5,923 bases of DNA, taken from Actinomycetota bacterium (GTDB lineage: Bacteria > Actinomycetota > Acidimicrobiia > Acidimicrobiales > BP-101). The notes beneath the pieces were generated by a model, which was given only the letters and a program-made list of their open reading frames with translations, searched no databases and was not told where the DNA came from. This document shows, in pieces, positions 1 to 4,778 of this stretch; within the stretch, counting starts at the first letter, position 1, and each line of letters begins with the position of its first letter. Made by a program: the position numbers and the translations under genes. The stretch covers positions 1 to 5,923 of the forward strand of contig JAUTXA010000039.1 in the NCBI GenBank assembly GCA_030838265.1, written 5' to 3'.

Positions 1-960
1 CTCGGCGGCGACGTCAGTGGTGTGGTCAGGAGGCAGCTTCTCGACGGCCCGAAGGCGAGCGCTCTCGGCCCGTCGGTTGTCGGCGATCTCGGCGGCGGAC
101 GGCTTGTGGGCGCCGCGCCACAGGAGGCGGACCTGCGGGGTGGCGCCGCACACGCAGGGCAGGCCTGGGGGGCAGATGCAGCCACCGGTCTCGGCCTGAC
201 GGAGCCGGTCCTTGACGATGCGATCCTCGCCCGAGTGGTAGGCGAGGACGGCGAGACGACCGCCCGGCGCGAGGAGGGCGAGAGCGGTGTCGATGGTCTC
301 CGCCAAGATGTCGAGCTCGTCGTTGACGGCGACCCTCACGGCCTGGAAGACGCGGCGGGCGGGGTGACCGCCGGTGCGGCGGGTGGCGGCGGGAATGGCC
401 TCCTTCACCACGTCGGCCAGCTGCGTGGTGGTCGACAGGGGACGGGCCGCGACGATGCGCTGGGCGATGCGCCGGGCGAACCGGCCCTCGCCATGTTGGG
501 CGAAGAGGCGAGCCAGCGCGTCCCTGTCCCAGGTGTTCACCACGTCGGCGGCCGTCTTCGGGGCGGTGGTGTCCATGCGCATGTCGAGCGGCGCTTCGTG
601 GTGGTAGCTGAAGCCCCGCTCGGGCCGATCGAGCTGGGGGGAGCTGACGCCCAGGTCGAAGAAGGCCCCGCTCAAGCTGGTGATTCCCCGCTCGGCCAGC
701 ACCTCGGCCAACTTGTCGAAGCGGGCGTGGACGACGGTGGCGCGCTCGGCGAAGGGCGCCAACGCCTCGGTGGCCGCGGCGACCGCGTCAGGATCGCGGT
801 CGAGGGCGACCACCGTGATTTGGGGATGAGCCCCCAGCAGGGCCCGAGCATGTCCCGCGCCGCCGGCGGTGGCGTCAAGCAGCACCCCTGGCGGCACGCT
901 TCCGAAGAGATCGACAACCTCGTCGACCATGACCGGTCGGTGCTCGAAGTCCTGGCTCAT
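1..960 (-). CDS. rsmH: 16S rRNA (cytosine(1402)-N(4))-methyltransferase RsmH (MraW), 3' end cut by window
   Basis: This enzyme uses S-adenosylmethionine to N4-methylate C1402 of 16S rRNA in the ribosomal P site, and it sits in the dcw cluster in most bacteria. The 320 visible codons are open to the left edge with no stop, so the gene is partial, though probably only by a few residues for a family of about 310-340. The N-terminus reads FEHRPVMVDEVVDLF. The SAM-binding loop DATAGGAGHA is at residues 29-38, the acidic LDRDPDA at 53-59, the FDLGVSSPQLD stretch at 101-111, RRVFQAVRVAVNDEL at 202-216 and HSGEDRIVK at 242-250. Four cysteines (261, 263, 269, 271) form a CxC-x5-CxC cluster, and the tail has the usual NRRAESARLRAVEK. 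The ATG at 960 gives the family N-terminus; only a weak G-rich Shine-Dalgarno precedes it. It lies 161 bp downstream of mraZ on the same strand. Family assignment is very secure. Confidence 0.97.
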   Translation of the reverse strand, partial: MSQDFEHRPVMVDEVVDLFGSVPPGVLLDATAGGAGHARALLGAHPQITVVALDRDPDAVAAATEALAPFAERATVVHARFDKLAEVLAERGITSLSGAFFDLGVSSPQLDRPERGFSYHHEAPLDMRMDTTAPKTAADVVNTWDRDALARLFAQHGEGRFARRIAQRIVAARPLSTTTQLADVVKEAIPAATRRTGGHPARRVFQAVRVAVNDELDILAETIDTALALLAPGGRLAVLAYHSGEDRIVKDRLRQAETGGCICPPGLPCVCGATPQVRLLWRGAHKPSAAEIADNRRAESARLRAVEKLPPDHTTDVAAE

Positions 961-1121
961 CCGCAGCCCCCCGAGAGGACTGGCGCCGTCGGGATTTCTC
1001 CCCGATCGACCTGGATGGAAGCGGGCGGAGAAGGGATCTTCCACCTGTCCCACCGAGGGGCTGCGCATGAGCCTGGATTGGTTGTCAATGTTCTGTCCGC
1101 CATTGATGGCGACGGCCGAGG
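961..1121 (-). other. mraZ-rsmH intergenic leader
   Basis: This 161-bp gap between mraZ and rsmH holds no convincing reading frame. Read on the minus strand it contains a TTGACA at 1088-1083 with no good -10 at 16-18 bp, two GTGG motifs 9 bp apart (1053-1050 and 1044-1041), and two small inverted repeats: TCAATG/CATTGA near 1084-1105 and TCGGG/CCCGA at 989-1005. It may carry a second weak promoter or a leader structure for rsmH, but nothing is decisive. Confidence 0.4.
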
Positions 1122-1550
1122 TCAGAAGCCCATGTCGGCCAGGCCCTCGCCGGAAGACAGGCCTTCCGAGCCCGCCGTCTCGACCGACTGCCACCGAGCG
1201 AGATTCCACAGCTCGACGTGGTTGATGGCGCCGATCACCATCACGTCGTCGTCCAGCGCCGCGAACTCCCGCAGAGCGGCCGGCAGGGCGATCCGCCCCT
1301 GCTTGTCCGGTGTCAGCTCGGCCGCGCCCGCCGCCCAGGCGCGCATCACGTTGCGCTCCGCCTCGCCCCGGCGCGCCTTCTCGAGCATCTGCTCCATCCG
1401 CACCGCGAACTCCTCTTCCGTCCAGATGGCGAGACAGCCGTCGACGACCTTGGTCACGTAGGCGCCCCGCTCCAGACGGTCGCGGAACTTGGCCGGCAGG
1501 ATCAGCCGGCCCTTCGCATCGAGGGAGTGCTTGTACTCCCCGAAGAACAT
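1122..1550 (-). CDS. mraZ: Transcriptional regulator MraZ
   Basis: MraZ is a DNA-binding protein of the SpoVT/AbrB (double-psi/swapped-hairpin) fold. It forms a ring-shaped oligomer and regulates its own dcw operon by binding direct repeats in the mraZ promoter. The 142-residue length is normal for the family. The N-terminus MFFGEYKHSLDAKGRLILPAKFR is diagnostic, and the two AbrB-like halves carry the signature DxKGR at residues 11-15 and its second copy DKQGRIALP at 82-90. The C-terminal part ends near ELWNLARWQ (113-121), followed by a low-complexity Ser/Gly tail. The ATG at 1550 is supported by the family N-terminus and by a strong GAGGTGA site just upstream. It is the first gene of the minus-strand dcw run and is followed by rsmH. 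The GTGG repeat array over its promoter fits autoregulation. Confidence 0.97.
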   Translation of the reverse strand: MFFGEYKHSLDAKGRLILPAKFRDRLERGAYVTKVVDGCLAIWTEEEFAVRMEQMLEKARRGEAERNVMRAWAAGAAELTPDKQGRIALPAALREFAALDDDVMVIGAINHVELWNLARWQSVETAGSEGLSSGEGLADMGF

Positions 1551-1556
1551 TCCGCG

Positions 1557-1563
1557 TCACCTC
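1557..1563 (-). promoter_or_regulatory. Ribosome binding site of mraZ
   Basis: The minus strand reads GAGGTGA six bases before the mraZ ATG, a near-ideal Shine-Dalgarno. It is the clearest one in the window and fixes the mraZ start. Confidence 0.85.
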
Positions 1564-1607
1564 GTCCTGTCGCCTCTCTTGCATGACGCTCCCGGCCCCT
1601 CCCCTTC

Positions 1608-1621
1608 GCGCCACTTGGCGC
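1608..1621. repeat. Inverted repeat at the expected mraZ transcription start
   Basis: GCGCCA and TGGCGC form a perfect 6-bp inverted repeat around a 2-base centre, right at the predicted mraZ start site and overlapping the last two GTGG motifs. It could be part of the operator or chance in GC-rich DNA. Confidence 0.4.
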
Positions 1622-1667
1622 CACCATACGCCCACCTCCTCCACCCGTCAACGCCATTCCTCCCCAC
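1611..1667 (-). promoter_or_regulatory. GTGG direct-repeat array, likely MraZ operator
   Basis: Read on the minus strand, GTGG occurs at 1667-1664, 1644-1641, 1635-1632, 1624-1621 and 1614-1611, with a near copy ATGG at 1657-1654. The four downstream copies are 9, 11 and 10 bp apart, about one helical turn, and they overlap the spacer, the -10 and the expected start site. MraZ is known to bind short G-rich direct repeats with 10-bp spacing in front of mraZ (TGGGN boxes in E. coli). The assignment to MraZ here is inferred from position and spacing. Confidence 0.6.
1623..1651 (-). promoter_or_regulatory. Predicted mraZ promoter (-35 and -10)
   Basis: On the minus strand a TTGACG (-35, 1651-1646) is followed after exactly 17 bp by TATGGT (-10, 1628-1623), which fits the actinobacterial TANNNT form. 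The expected start of transcription is near 1616, giving mraZ a 5' leader of about 65 nt that contains its Shine-Dalgarno. The element lies in the 156-bp divergent gap between mraZ and the SnoaL-like gene. Confidence 0.7.
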
Positions 1668-1706
1668 TTCTCGCCCTTTTCGAGACGGTCACGCGACGAT
1701 GGGGCC

Positions 1707-2087
1707 ATGCCTGAGCCCCAAGCCGTGGTCGAGGCCCTGAACGACACCATCAACGCCCACGACGTCGAGGCCGGGGCCCGCCTCTATGCAGCCGGGGCCC
1801 GCCTGGTGGCCGCCAGCGGCCGGGAGATGGACCTCGCCGGGCTGAACCAGATGCTGTCGGCTTCGTTCGCCGCCCTCCCCGACCTGCAGGTTCGCGTCCT
1901 GCGCTGGGTCATAGACGGCGACACCGCCGTCACCGAGGAGCTGATGACCGGCACGTCGTCGGGCCGCGCCGTCTCACTGCCATTGGTCCACATCACCCGC
2001 GTGGCCGACGGTCACATCGTCGAGCGCGTCGCCTACCACGACACCGCCGCCATCCTCCGCCAGATGACGGCCGCCGACCCGGCGTAG
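1707..2087 (+). CDS. SnoaL/NTF2-like small protein
   Basis: This 126-residue protein looks like the SnoaL-like branch of the NTF2 superfamily, cone-shaped alpha/beta folds that include polyketide cyclases, ketosteroid-isomerase-like enzymes and many uncharacterised proteins. Visible family features are the N-terminal helices with NDTINAHDVEAGARLYA (residues 12-28), the FAALPDLQVRVLRWVIDGDTAV stretch (54-75), and the C-terminal strands ending GHIVERVAYHDTAAILRQM (102-120). The length is typical of the family. The substrate cannot be told from sequence and no signal peptide is seen. The gene is divergent from mraZ and convergent with the Clp N-domain gene, so it is probably monocistronic. It lacks a good Shine-Dalgarno; a weak -10-like GACGAT lies six bases before the ATG, so a leaderless mRNA is possible. 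The family call is fairly safe and the function is unknown. Confidence 0.82.
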   Translation: MPEPQAVVEALNDTINAHDVEAGARLYAAGARLVAASGREMDLAGLNQMLSASFAALPDLQVRVLRWVIDGDTAVTEELMTGTSSGRAVSLPLVHITRVADGHIVERVAYHDTAAILRQMTAADPA

Positions 2088-2089
2088 GG

Positions 2090-2135
2090 CCGCTCCCCCA
2101 CCTCCGCCCCCCGACGTCAGCGGTGTGGGCAGCGG
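2090..2135. terminator. GC-rich hairpin filling a convergent gap, possible bidirectional terminator
   Basis: The 48-bp gap between two converging stop codons can fold almost completely into one hairpin: CCGCT (2090-2094) with AGCGG (2131-2135), CCCAC (2097-2101) with GTGGG (2125-2129), and CCGC (2104-2107) with GCGG (2120-2123). That gives about 14 pairs with small internal loops and a 12-base loop. No T-tract follows on either strand, as is common in high-GC actinobacteria, so the terminator role is inferred from location. Confidence 0.5.
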
Positions 2136-3338
2136 TCAGTCGTCGGTCGGCGGGGTCTCCTCGTCGATGAGGTGTTGCGCTTCGGTGAGGCGGCGTTGGA
2201 TGTCGAGCTTGGCGCGCACGTTGCGGGCCATCGACTCGGCCTGCTCGACGCTCACCCCCATCGCGCCGGCCACGTCCTCGATGCTGATCCCGGCGGCCAG
2301 GCCCTCGAGCACCTCGGTCTCGTGGGCGGTGAGCTCGGGCTTCGGGGTCTGGGCGGCGGCCGCCTCGATGCGGGCCTCCGCGACTCCCTGCAGCAGGTTG
2401 ATCGCTTCCTCCCGCGACACCGGCGGATCGGGCTCGTAGGAGTGGTCCGGGTTGGCGTCAACAAGGGACTGAATCACACTGACGACGATCCGAACGATCG
2501 GCGCCAAGTCGGGATGCCCCGAGACGCCTCCGGCGTCGGCTTGCATGAGCTCCTGCACCTGCTGTGTGACCTGCGGATCCTCGATGCGGATGGTGACCCC
2601 GCGGCTGTCGTACTCGAGGTGGATCTGACGGCCGAGCGCTTGTTCCGCCGTCTCGTCGGTCGTGCCCTCAACGCCGACCTCGGCTTTCAGGGCGTCGATG
2701 GCTTCGACCGAGAGACCCTTGGCGGCCAGCAGCTTGCCGGCCCGGCTCGACCCGTCCGAGGCCAGAGCGATCAGCAGATCGAGCGACGAAGCCCGTCCTT
2801 GGCTGAATTGCGTGGCCCGGTGGATGGCATTGCTACCTGCGGGCGTGAACGGCGCCAGCCCGACGGTCGGCTGGTCATCACCTTCCTTCGCCTTCGGCTT
2901 CCCGTAGTGGCCGAGGATCTCGATGACGGCGTCGCGCACCCGGCTGAGGTCGCCGACCTTGGCCAGCAGGATCTCGGCGGCCACGCCCTCGGCTTCGCGC
3001 ACCAGCCCGAGGAGCATGTGCTCGGTGCCGATGTAGTTGTGGCCGAGCCGGAGGGCCTCCCGCAGCGACAGCTCGAGGACCTTCTTCGACCGCGGCGTGA
3101 AGGGCGGAGCGCCGACGACCTCGGTGGTCCCGGGCGCGATGGTGCGCTCGACCTCGACCCGCAGCTGGTCGAGGCTGACGCCGAGTGAGCCGAGGGCCTT
3201 GGCCGCCACCCCCTCGCCCTCACCCATCAGGCCCAGCAGGATGTGCTCGGTCCCGATGAAGGGGTGGTTGAGGAGGCGGGCTTCCTCCTGGGCCAGCACC
3301 AGCACCCGGCGGGCTCGGTCGGTGAATCGTTCGAACAT
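2136..3338 (-). CDS. Clp N-domain protein with C-terminal LuxR-like HTH, no AAA+ ATPase
   Basis: The 400-residue protein opens like ClpC: MFERFTDRARRVLVLAQEEA, then two canonical Clp N repeats (about 3-68 and 78-142), each with the IGTEHxLLGL core (28-37 and 103-112). A third, degenerate repeat follows at about 161-221 (FTPAGSNAIHRA, LDLLIALA). No Walker A or B motif or other AAA+ segment is present, so it is not an unfoldase. Residues 235-300 are unassigned. Residues 336-380 match the LuxR/GerE helix-turn-helix pattern, with LTAHETEVLEGLAAG then SIEDVAGAMGVSVEQAESMARNVRAKL. In ClpC the N-domain binds adaptors and substrates such as arginine-phosphorylated or damaged proteins. I infer a transcription factor or adaptor that senses such a ligand. 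The ATG at 3338 matches the ClpC start, with a modest GGTGA eight bases upstream. It is divergent from the HTH/coiled-coil gene. Confidence 0.9.
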   Translation of the reverse strand: MFERFTDRARRVLVLAQEEARLLNHPFIGTEHILLGLMGEGEGVAAKALGSLGVSLDQLRVEVERTIAPGTTEVVGAPPFTPRSKKVLELSLREALRLGHNYIGTEHMLLGLVREAEGVAAEILLAKVGDLSRVRDAVIEILGHYGKPKAKEGDDQPTVGLAPFTPAGSNAIHRATQFSQGRASSLDLLIALASDGSSRAGKLLAAKGLSVEAIDALKAEVGVEGTTDETAEQALGRQIHLEYDSRGVTIRIEDPQVTQQVQELMQADAGGVSGHPDLAPIVRIVVSVIQSLVDANPDHSYEPDPPVSREEAINLLQGVAEARIEAAAAQTPKPELTAHETEVLEGLAAGISIEDVAGAMGVSVEQAESMARNVRAKLDIQRRLTEAQHLIDEETPPTDD

Positions 3339-3363
3339 GCTGCGATCTTCACCATTCGGACCC

Positions 3364-3392
3364 TGACACTGTCAATCCCCTACTTGTGACAG
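3364..3392. promoter_or_regulatory. TGACA/TGTCA inverted repeats, candidate operator in divergent control region
   Basis: The divergent gap 3339-3414 holds a perfect 11-bp palindrome (TGACA, C, TGTCA; 3364-3374) and a third half-site TGACA at 3387-3391. CTGTCA (3369-3374) and TGACAG (3387-3392) are also a perfect inverted pair with a 12-bp spacer. A minus-strand TTGACA at 3375-3370 overlaps the palindrome and may be the -35 of the Clp N-domain gene, although its -10 is weak (GAAGAT at 3350-3345, spacer 19). A nested CCCCT/AGGGG pair lies at 3377-3395. The arrangement suits one regulator controlling both genes; which protein binds is not shown. Confidence 0.5.
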
Positions 3393-3402
3393 GGGTGCTT
3401 GC

Positions 3403-3408
3403 TACTCT
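3403..3408 (+). promoter_or_regulatory. -10 element of a probable leaderless promoter
   Basis: TACTCT fits the actinobacterial TANNNT -10 and ends six bases before the GTG start at 3415, so transcription should begin at or next to the start codon. No Shine-Dalgarno fits in the short space, which supports a leaderless mRNA for the HTH gene. No good -35 is present at the normal distance, though TTGTGA lies a short 13 bp upstream. Confidence 0.6.
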
Positions 3409-3414
3409 CGCGAC

Positions 3415-3849
3415 GTGACGCACGCCGAGTCCTCGCCCGATGCCTGGCTCCGGATCCTCGAGCTCGAACAGGAGCTGGCGGCCCAAGCCGCCGACCGCTG
3501 GGTCACGCTGGCCGAGGCCGAGAAGGCGGCGTCGGTGTCCCGGTCGGCCCTGCGCACCTGGTACCGATCAGGACGGATCCCCTCCCGCATGGTCGACGGG
3601 CCGCATGGCCCACAGCGGGTCGTGCCCCTCGATGCCGTGCTGGCGGTGGCCGAGGACTCGCCTCGCATCGCCCGCCGGGTCGGCAAGCCCACCACGATGG
3701 CCACCGCCCCCGCGCCCACCGCCGAGACCGTCATCACCCAGGTCGTGACGGCAGCCACCGAGCAGGCGGCCCGAATGGGAGCCGAGATCGGCGCCCTCCG
3801 GACCAAGGTCGACGATCTCGAACGCCGCCTCGCCGCCCTCGAGCCCTGA
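3415..3849 (+). CDS. HTH (MerR/excisionase-like) DNA-binding protein with C-terminal coiled coil
   Basis: This 144-residue protein begins with a short charged helix (LRILELEQELAAQAADR, 12-28). A MerR/HTH_17-like helix-turn-helix follows at about 29-80: WVTLAEAEKAASVSRSALRTWYRSGRIP is the recognition unit, and the later PQRVVPLDAVLAV resembles the wing and helix of excisionase-type domains. A Pro/Ala/Thr linker (90-103) leads to a C-terminal amphipathic coiled coil (about 115-143, ending LRTKVDDLERRLAALEP), probably for dimerisation. No ligand domain or catalytic motif is visible, so it most likely acts as a small cytoplasmic DNA-binding protein. The GTG start is chosen because a TANNNT element ends six bases before it, implying leaderless expression. 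It is divergent from the Clp N-domain/HTH gene across palindromic DNA. The frame stays open for 44 codons past the TGA. No specific target is known. Confidence 0.85.
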   Translation: MTHAESSPDAWLRILELEQELAAQAADRWVTLAEAEKAASVSRSALRTWYRSGRIPSRMVDGPHGPQRVVPLDAVLAVAEDSPRIARRVGKPTTMATAPAPTAETVITQVVTAATEQAARMGAEIGALRTKVDDLERRLAALEP

Positions 3850-3871
3850 CCCCGCCCTCGACTCGATCAGC

Positions 3872-3916
3872 TCATCGAAGTCGTCGAACTCACCGAATTC
3901 ATCGAATTCGTCGACG
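3872..3916 (+). repeat. 9-bp tandem repeat, five copies
   Basis: Five end-to-end 9-mers follow the pattern TCRYCGAMN: TCATCGAAG, TCGTCGAAC, TCACCGAAT, TCATCGAAT, TCGTCGACG. They occupy the convergent gap between the HTH gene and the lipoate-ligase-like gene. In frame with the HTH gene beyond its stop they would read IEV-VEL-TEF-IEF-VDD. The unit is far too short for CRISPR. Confidence 0.85.
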
Positions 3917-3950
3917 ACGCCCCGCCCGCTCCCCCGACGCACATTCCCGT

Positions 3951-3992
3951 GCCCTTTGTCGCCGATTCGATATCGATTCGGTGACAATGGGC
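3951..3992. terminator. 42-bp imperfect palindrome between convergent genes
   Basis: The sequence is centred between 3971 and 3972 on the perfect 10-mer TCGATATCGA. Eighteen of 21 position pairs are complementary; the exceptions are T/T at 3955/3988, G/T at 3961/3982 and T/T at 3966/3977. Its outer arms are GCCC/GGGC and its middle arms TTGTC/GACAA. It lies between the ends of two converging genes, so a bidirectional terminator hairpin is the simplest reading. There is no T-tract, so a protein-binding dyad is also possible. Confidence 0.55.
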
Positions 3993-4030
3993 TCGCCGCG
4001 GCGCGACGGAGGAGAGGGCGGGGCGGCGGG

Positions 4031-4741
4031 TCAGGCCGGGGGGAGGGCGGCGATGAAGGCCGATTCGACGTCGTCCTCGCCCAGCCCCAACGGCCCCAGC
4101 GGGTAGCCGGCCGAGGCCAGGTCGTCGACCGCCTCGTCGGGCAGCCCGAGCATCGAGACGACGGGGGACGGGTCCCACACCAGGGGGACGGCGCACTGGA
4201 AGAGCGCCCACTCCCGGGTCCGGCGCTGGGCCATCCCCACCACCTTGCGACCCTCGACGGTGACCTCACCGGGCCCGAGACCGGCGAAGCAGACGTCGCC
4301 CGACCAGCGCGTCGTCACCAGCGGCCCGCGGTGGACGGTCAGGCCCTCGACCCCCAACGAGGTCAGGGCCGCGGCCCACACGTCGCCCAGCCATCCGAAG
4401 GCCTGGCCCACGTCGTCCGACCACAAGGGATCGCGGGCGGGCACGACGACGTCGACCCAGACCTGGTCGCCGGGGGCCACCCACACCGCGCCTCCCCCAC
4501 TGCGCCGGCGGGCCGCCCCCGCCACATCGGGCTGGGTGCTGCCGAGCACCAGGGCGGGCGCCTCGACGTCGAGGAAGGTCGCCGTCCGGAGGGCGGGCGA
4601 CGGGAGTCGGCGCGCATGCAGCGCTCCGGCACCGCCGCCCAGCCTCTCCACGACCCAGCCCCGAGGGGTCGAGCCGGCGGTACCTAGTTCGGACGGCCCC
4701 CCGACCGTCACGTCCAGCCCCGCGCCGGAGTTATTCGCCAC
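4031..4741 (-). CDS. Lipoate-protein ligase A / octanoyltransferase-like protein (BPL_LplA_LipB fold)
   Basis: The 236-residue protein resembles the LplA-type lipoyl transferases, which attach lipoate or octanoate to a lysine of carrier domains such as GcvH or 2-oxoacid dehydrogenase E2. Supporting features are PALVLGSTQ (62-70), the ligand-binding RRSGGGAVW (79-87), and the CFAGLGPGEV segment (151-160) leading to GRKVVGMAQRR (164-174), where K166 matches the conserved active-site lysine. ALFQCAVPL (179-187) follows. It is shorter than E. coli LplA and lacks room for its full accessory domain, which suits the short actinobacterial branch; whether it is ligase or transferase cannot be told. 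The GTG at 4741 follows AGGAG with a long 12-base gap. GTG at 4711 is an alternative, since homology only clearly begins near residue 28. It lies 37 bp after the HNH gene on the same strand. Confidence 0.83.
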   Translation of the reverse strand: MANNSGAGLDVTVGGPSELGTAGSTPRGWVVERLGGGAGALHARRLPSPALRTATFLDVEAPALVLGSTQPDVAGAARRRSGGGAVWVAPGDQVWVDVVVPARDPLWSDDVGQAFGWLGDVWAAALTSLGVEGLTVHRGPLVTTRWSGDVCFAGLGPGEVTVEGRKVVGMAQRRTREWALFQCAVPLVWDPSPVVSMLGLPDEAVDDLASAGYPLGPLGLGEDDVESAFIAALPPA

Positions 4742-4753
4742 ATTGGGCCCAAT
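4742..4753. promoter_or_regulatory. Perfect 12-bp palindrome abutting the lipoate-ligase-like start
   Basis: ATTGGGCCCAAT is fully self-complementary and lies directly before the GTG start, between it and the upstream AGGAG. It could be an operator, or fold into a small stem that shortens the distance between Shine-Dalgarno and start. It may also be chance. Confidence 0.4.
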
Positions 4754-4778
4754 CTCCTACTCGTCCTTCTCGTCGTAT

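Noticed and set aside
1083..1088. Full promoter before rsmH from the TTGACA
   Set aside because: No TANNNT or similar -10 is found 16-18 bp downstream, so only a -35-like match is left.
22..1461. A 479-codon plus-strand open frame
   Set aside because: It lies antisense to rsmH and most of mraZ, both certain by motif; its translation is Gly/Arg-rich with no recognisable domain, as expected from the shadow of GC-rich genes.
2172..3188. A 338-codon plus-strand open frame
   Set aside because: It is antisense to the Clp N-domain gene, whose family match is unmistakable; the opposite frame has no domain.
3872..3916. CRISPR array
   Set aside because: The units are 9 bp, contiguous and without spacers, and no cas gene is present.
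3951..3992. dif or phage attachment site
   Set aside because: The sequence does not resemble the XerCD dif consensus, and no integrase or tRNA is nearby.
3399..4106. A 235-codon plus-strand open frame overlapping the HTH gene
   Set aside because: The product is an Arg/Pro/Gly-rich shadow, while the GTG frame at 3415 encodes a clear HTH and coiled coil.
3568..4269. Minus-strand frame with an acidic DEF/EFD repeat
   Set aside because: The repeat comes from the 9-bp tandem DNA repeat; the rest of the frame is antisense to the HTH gene and out of frame with the lipoate-ligase-like gene.
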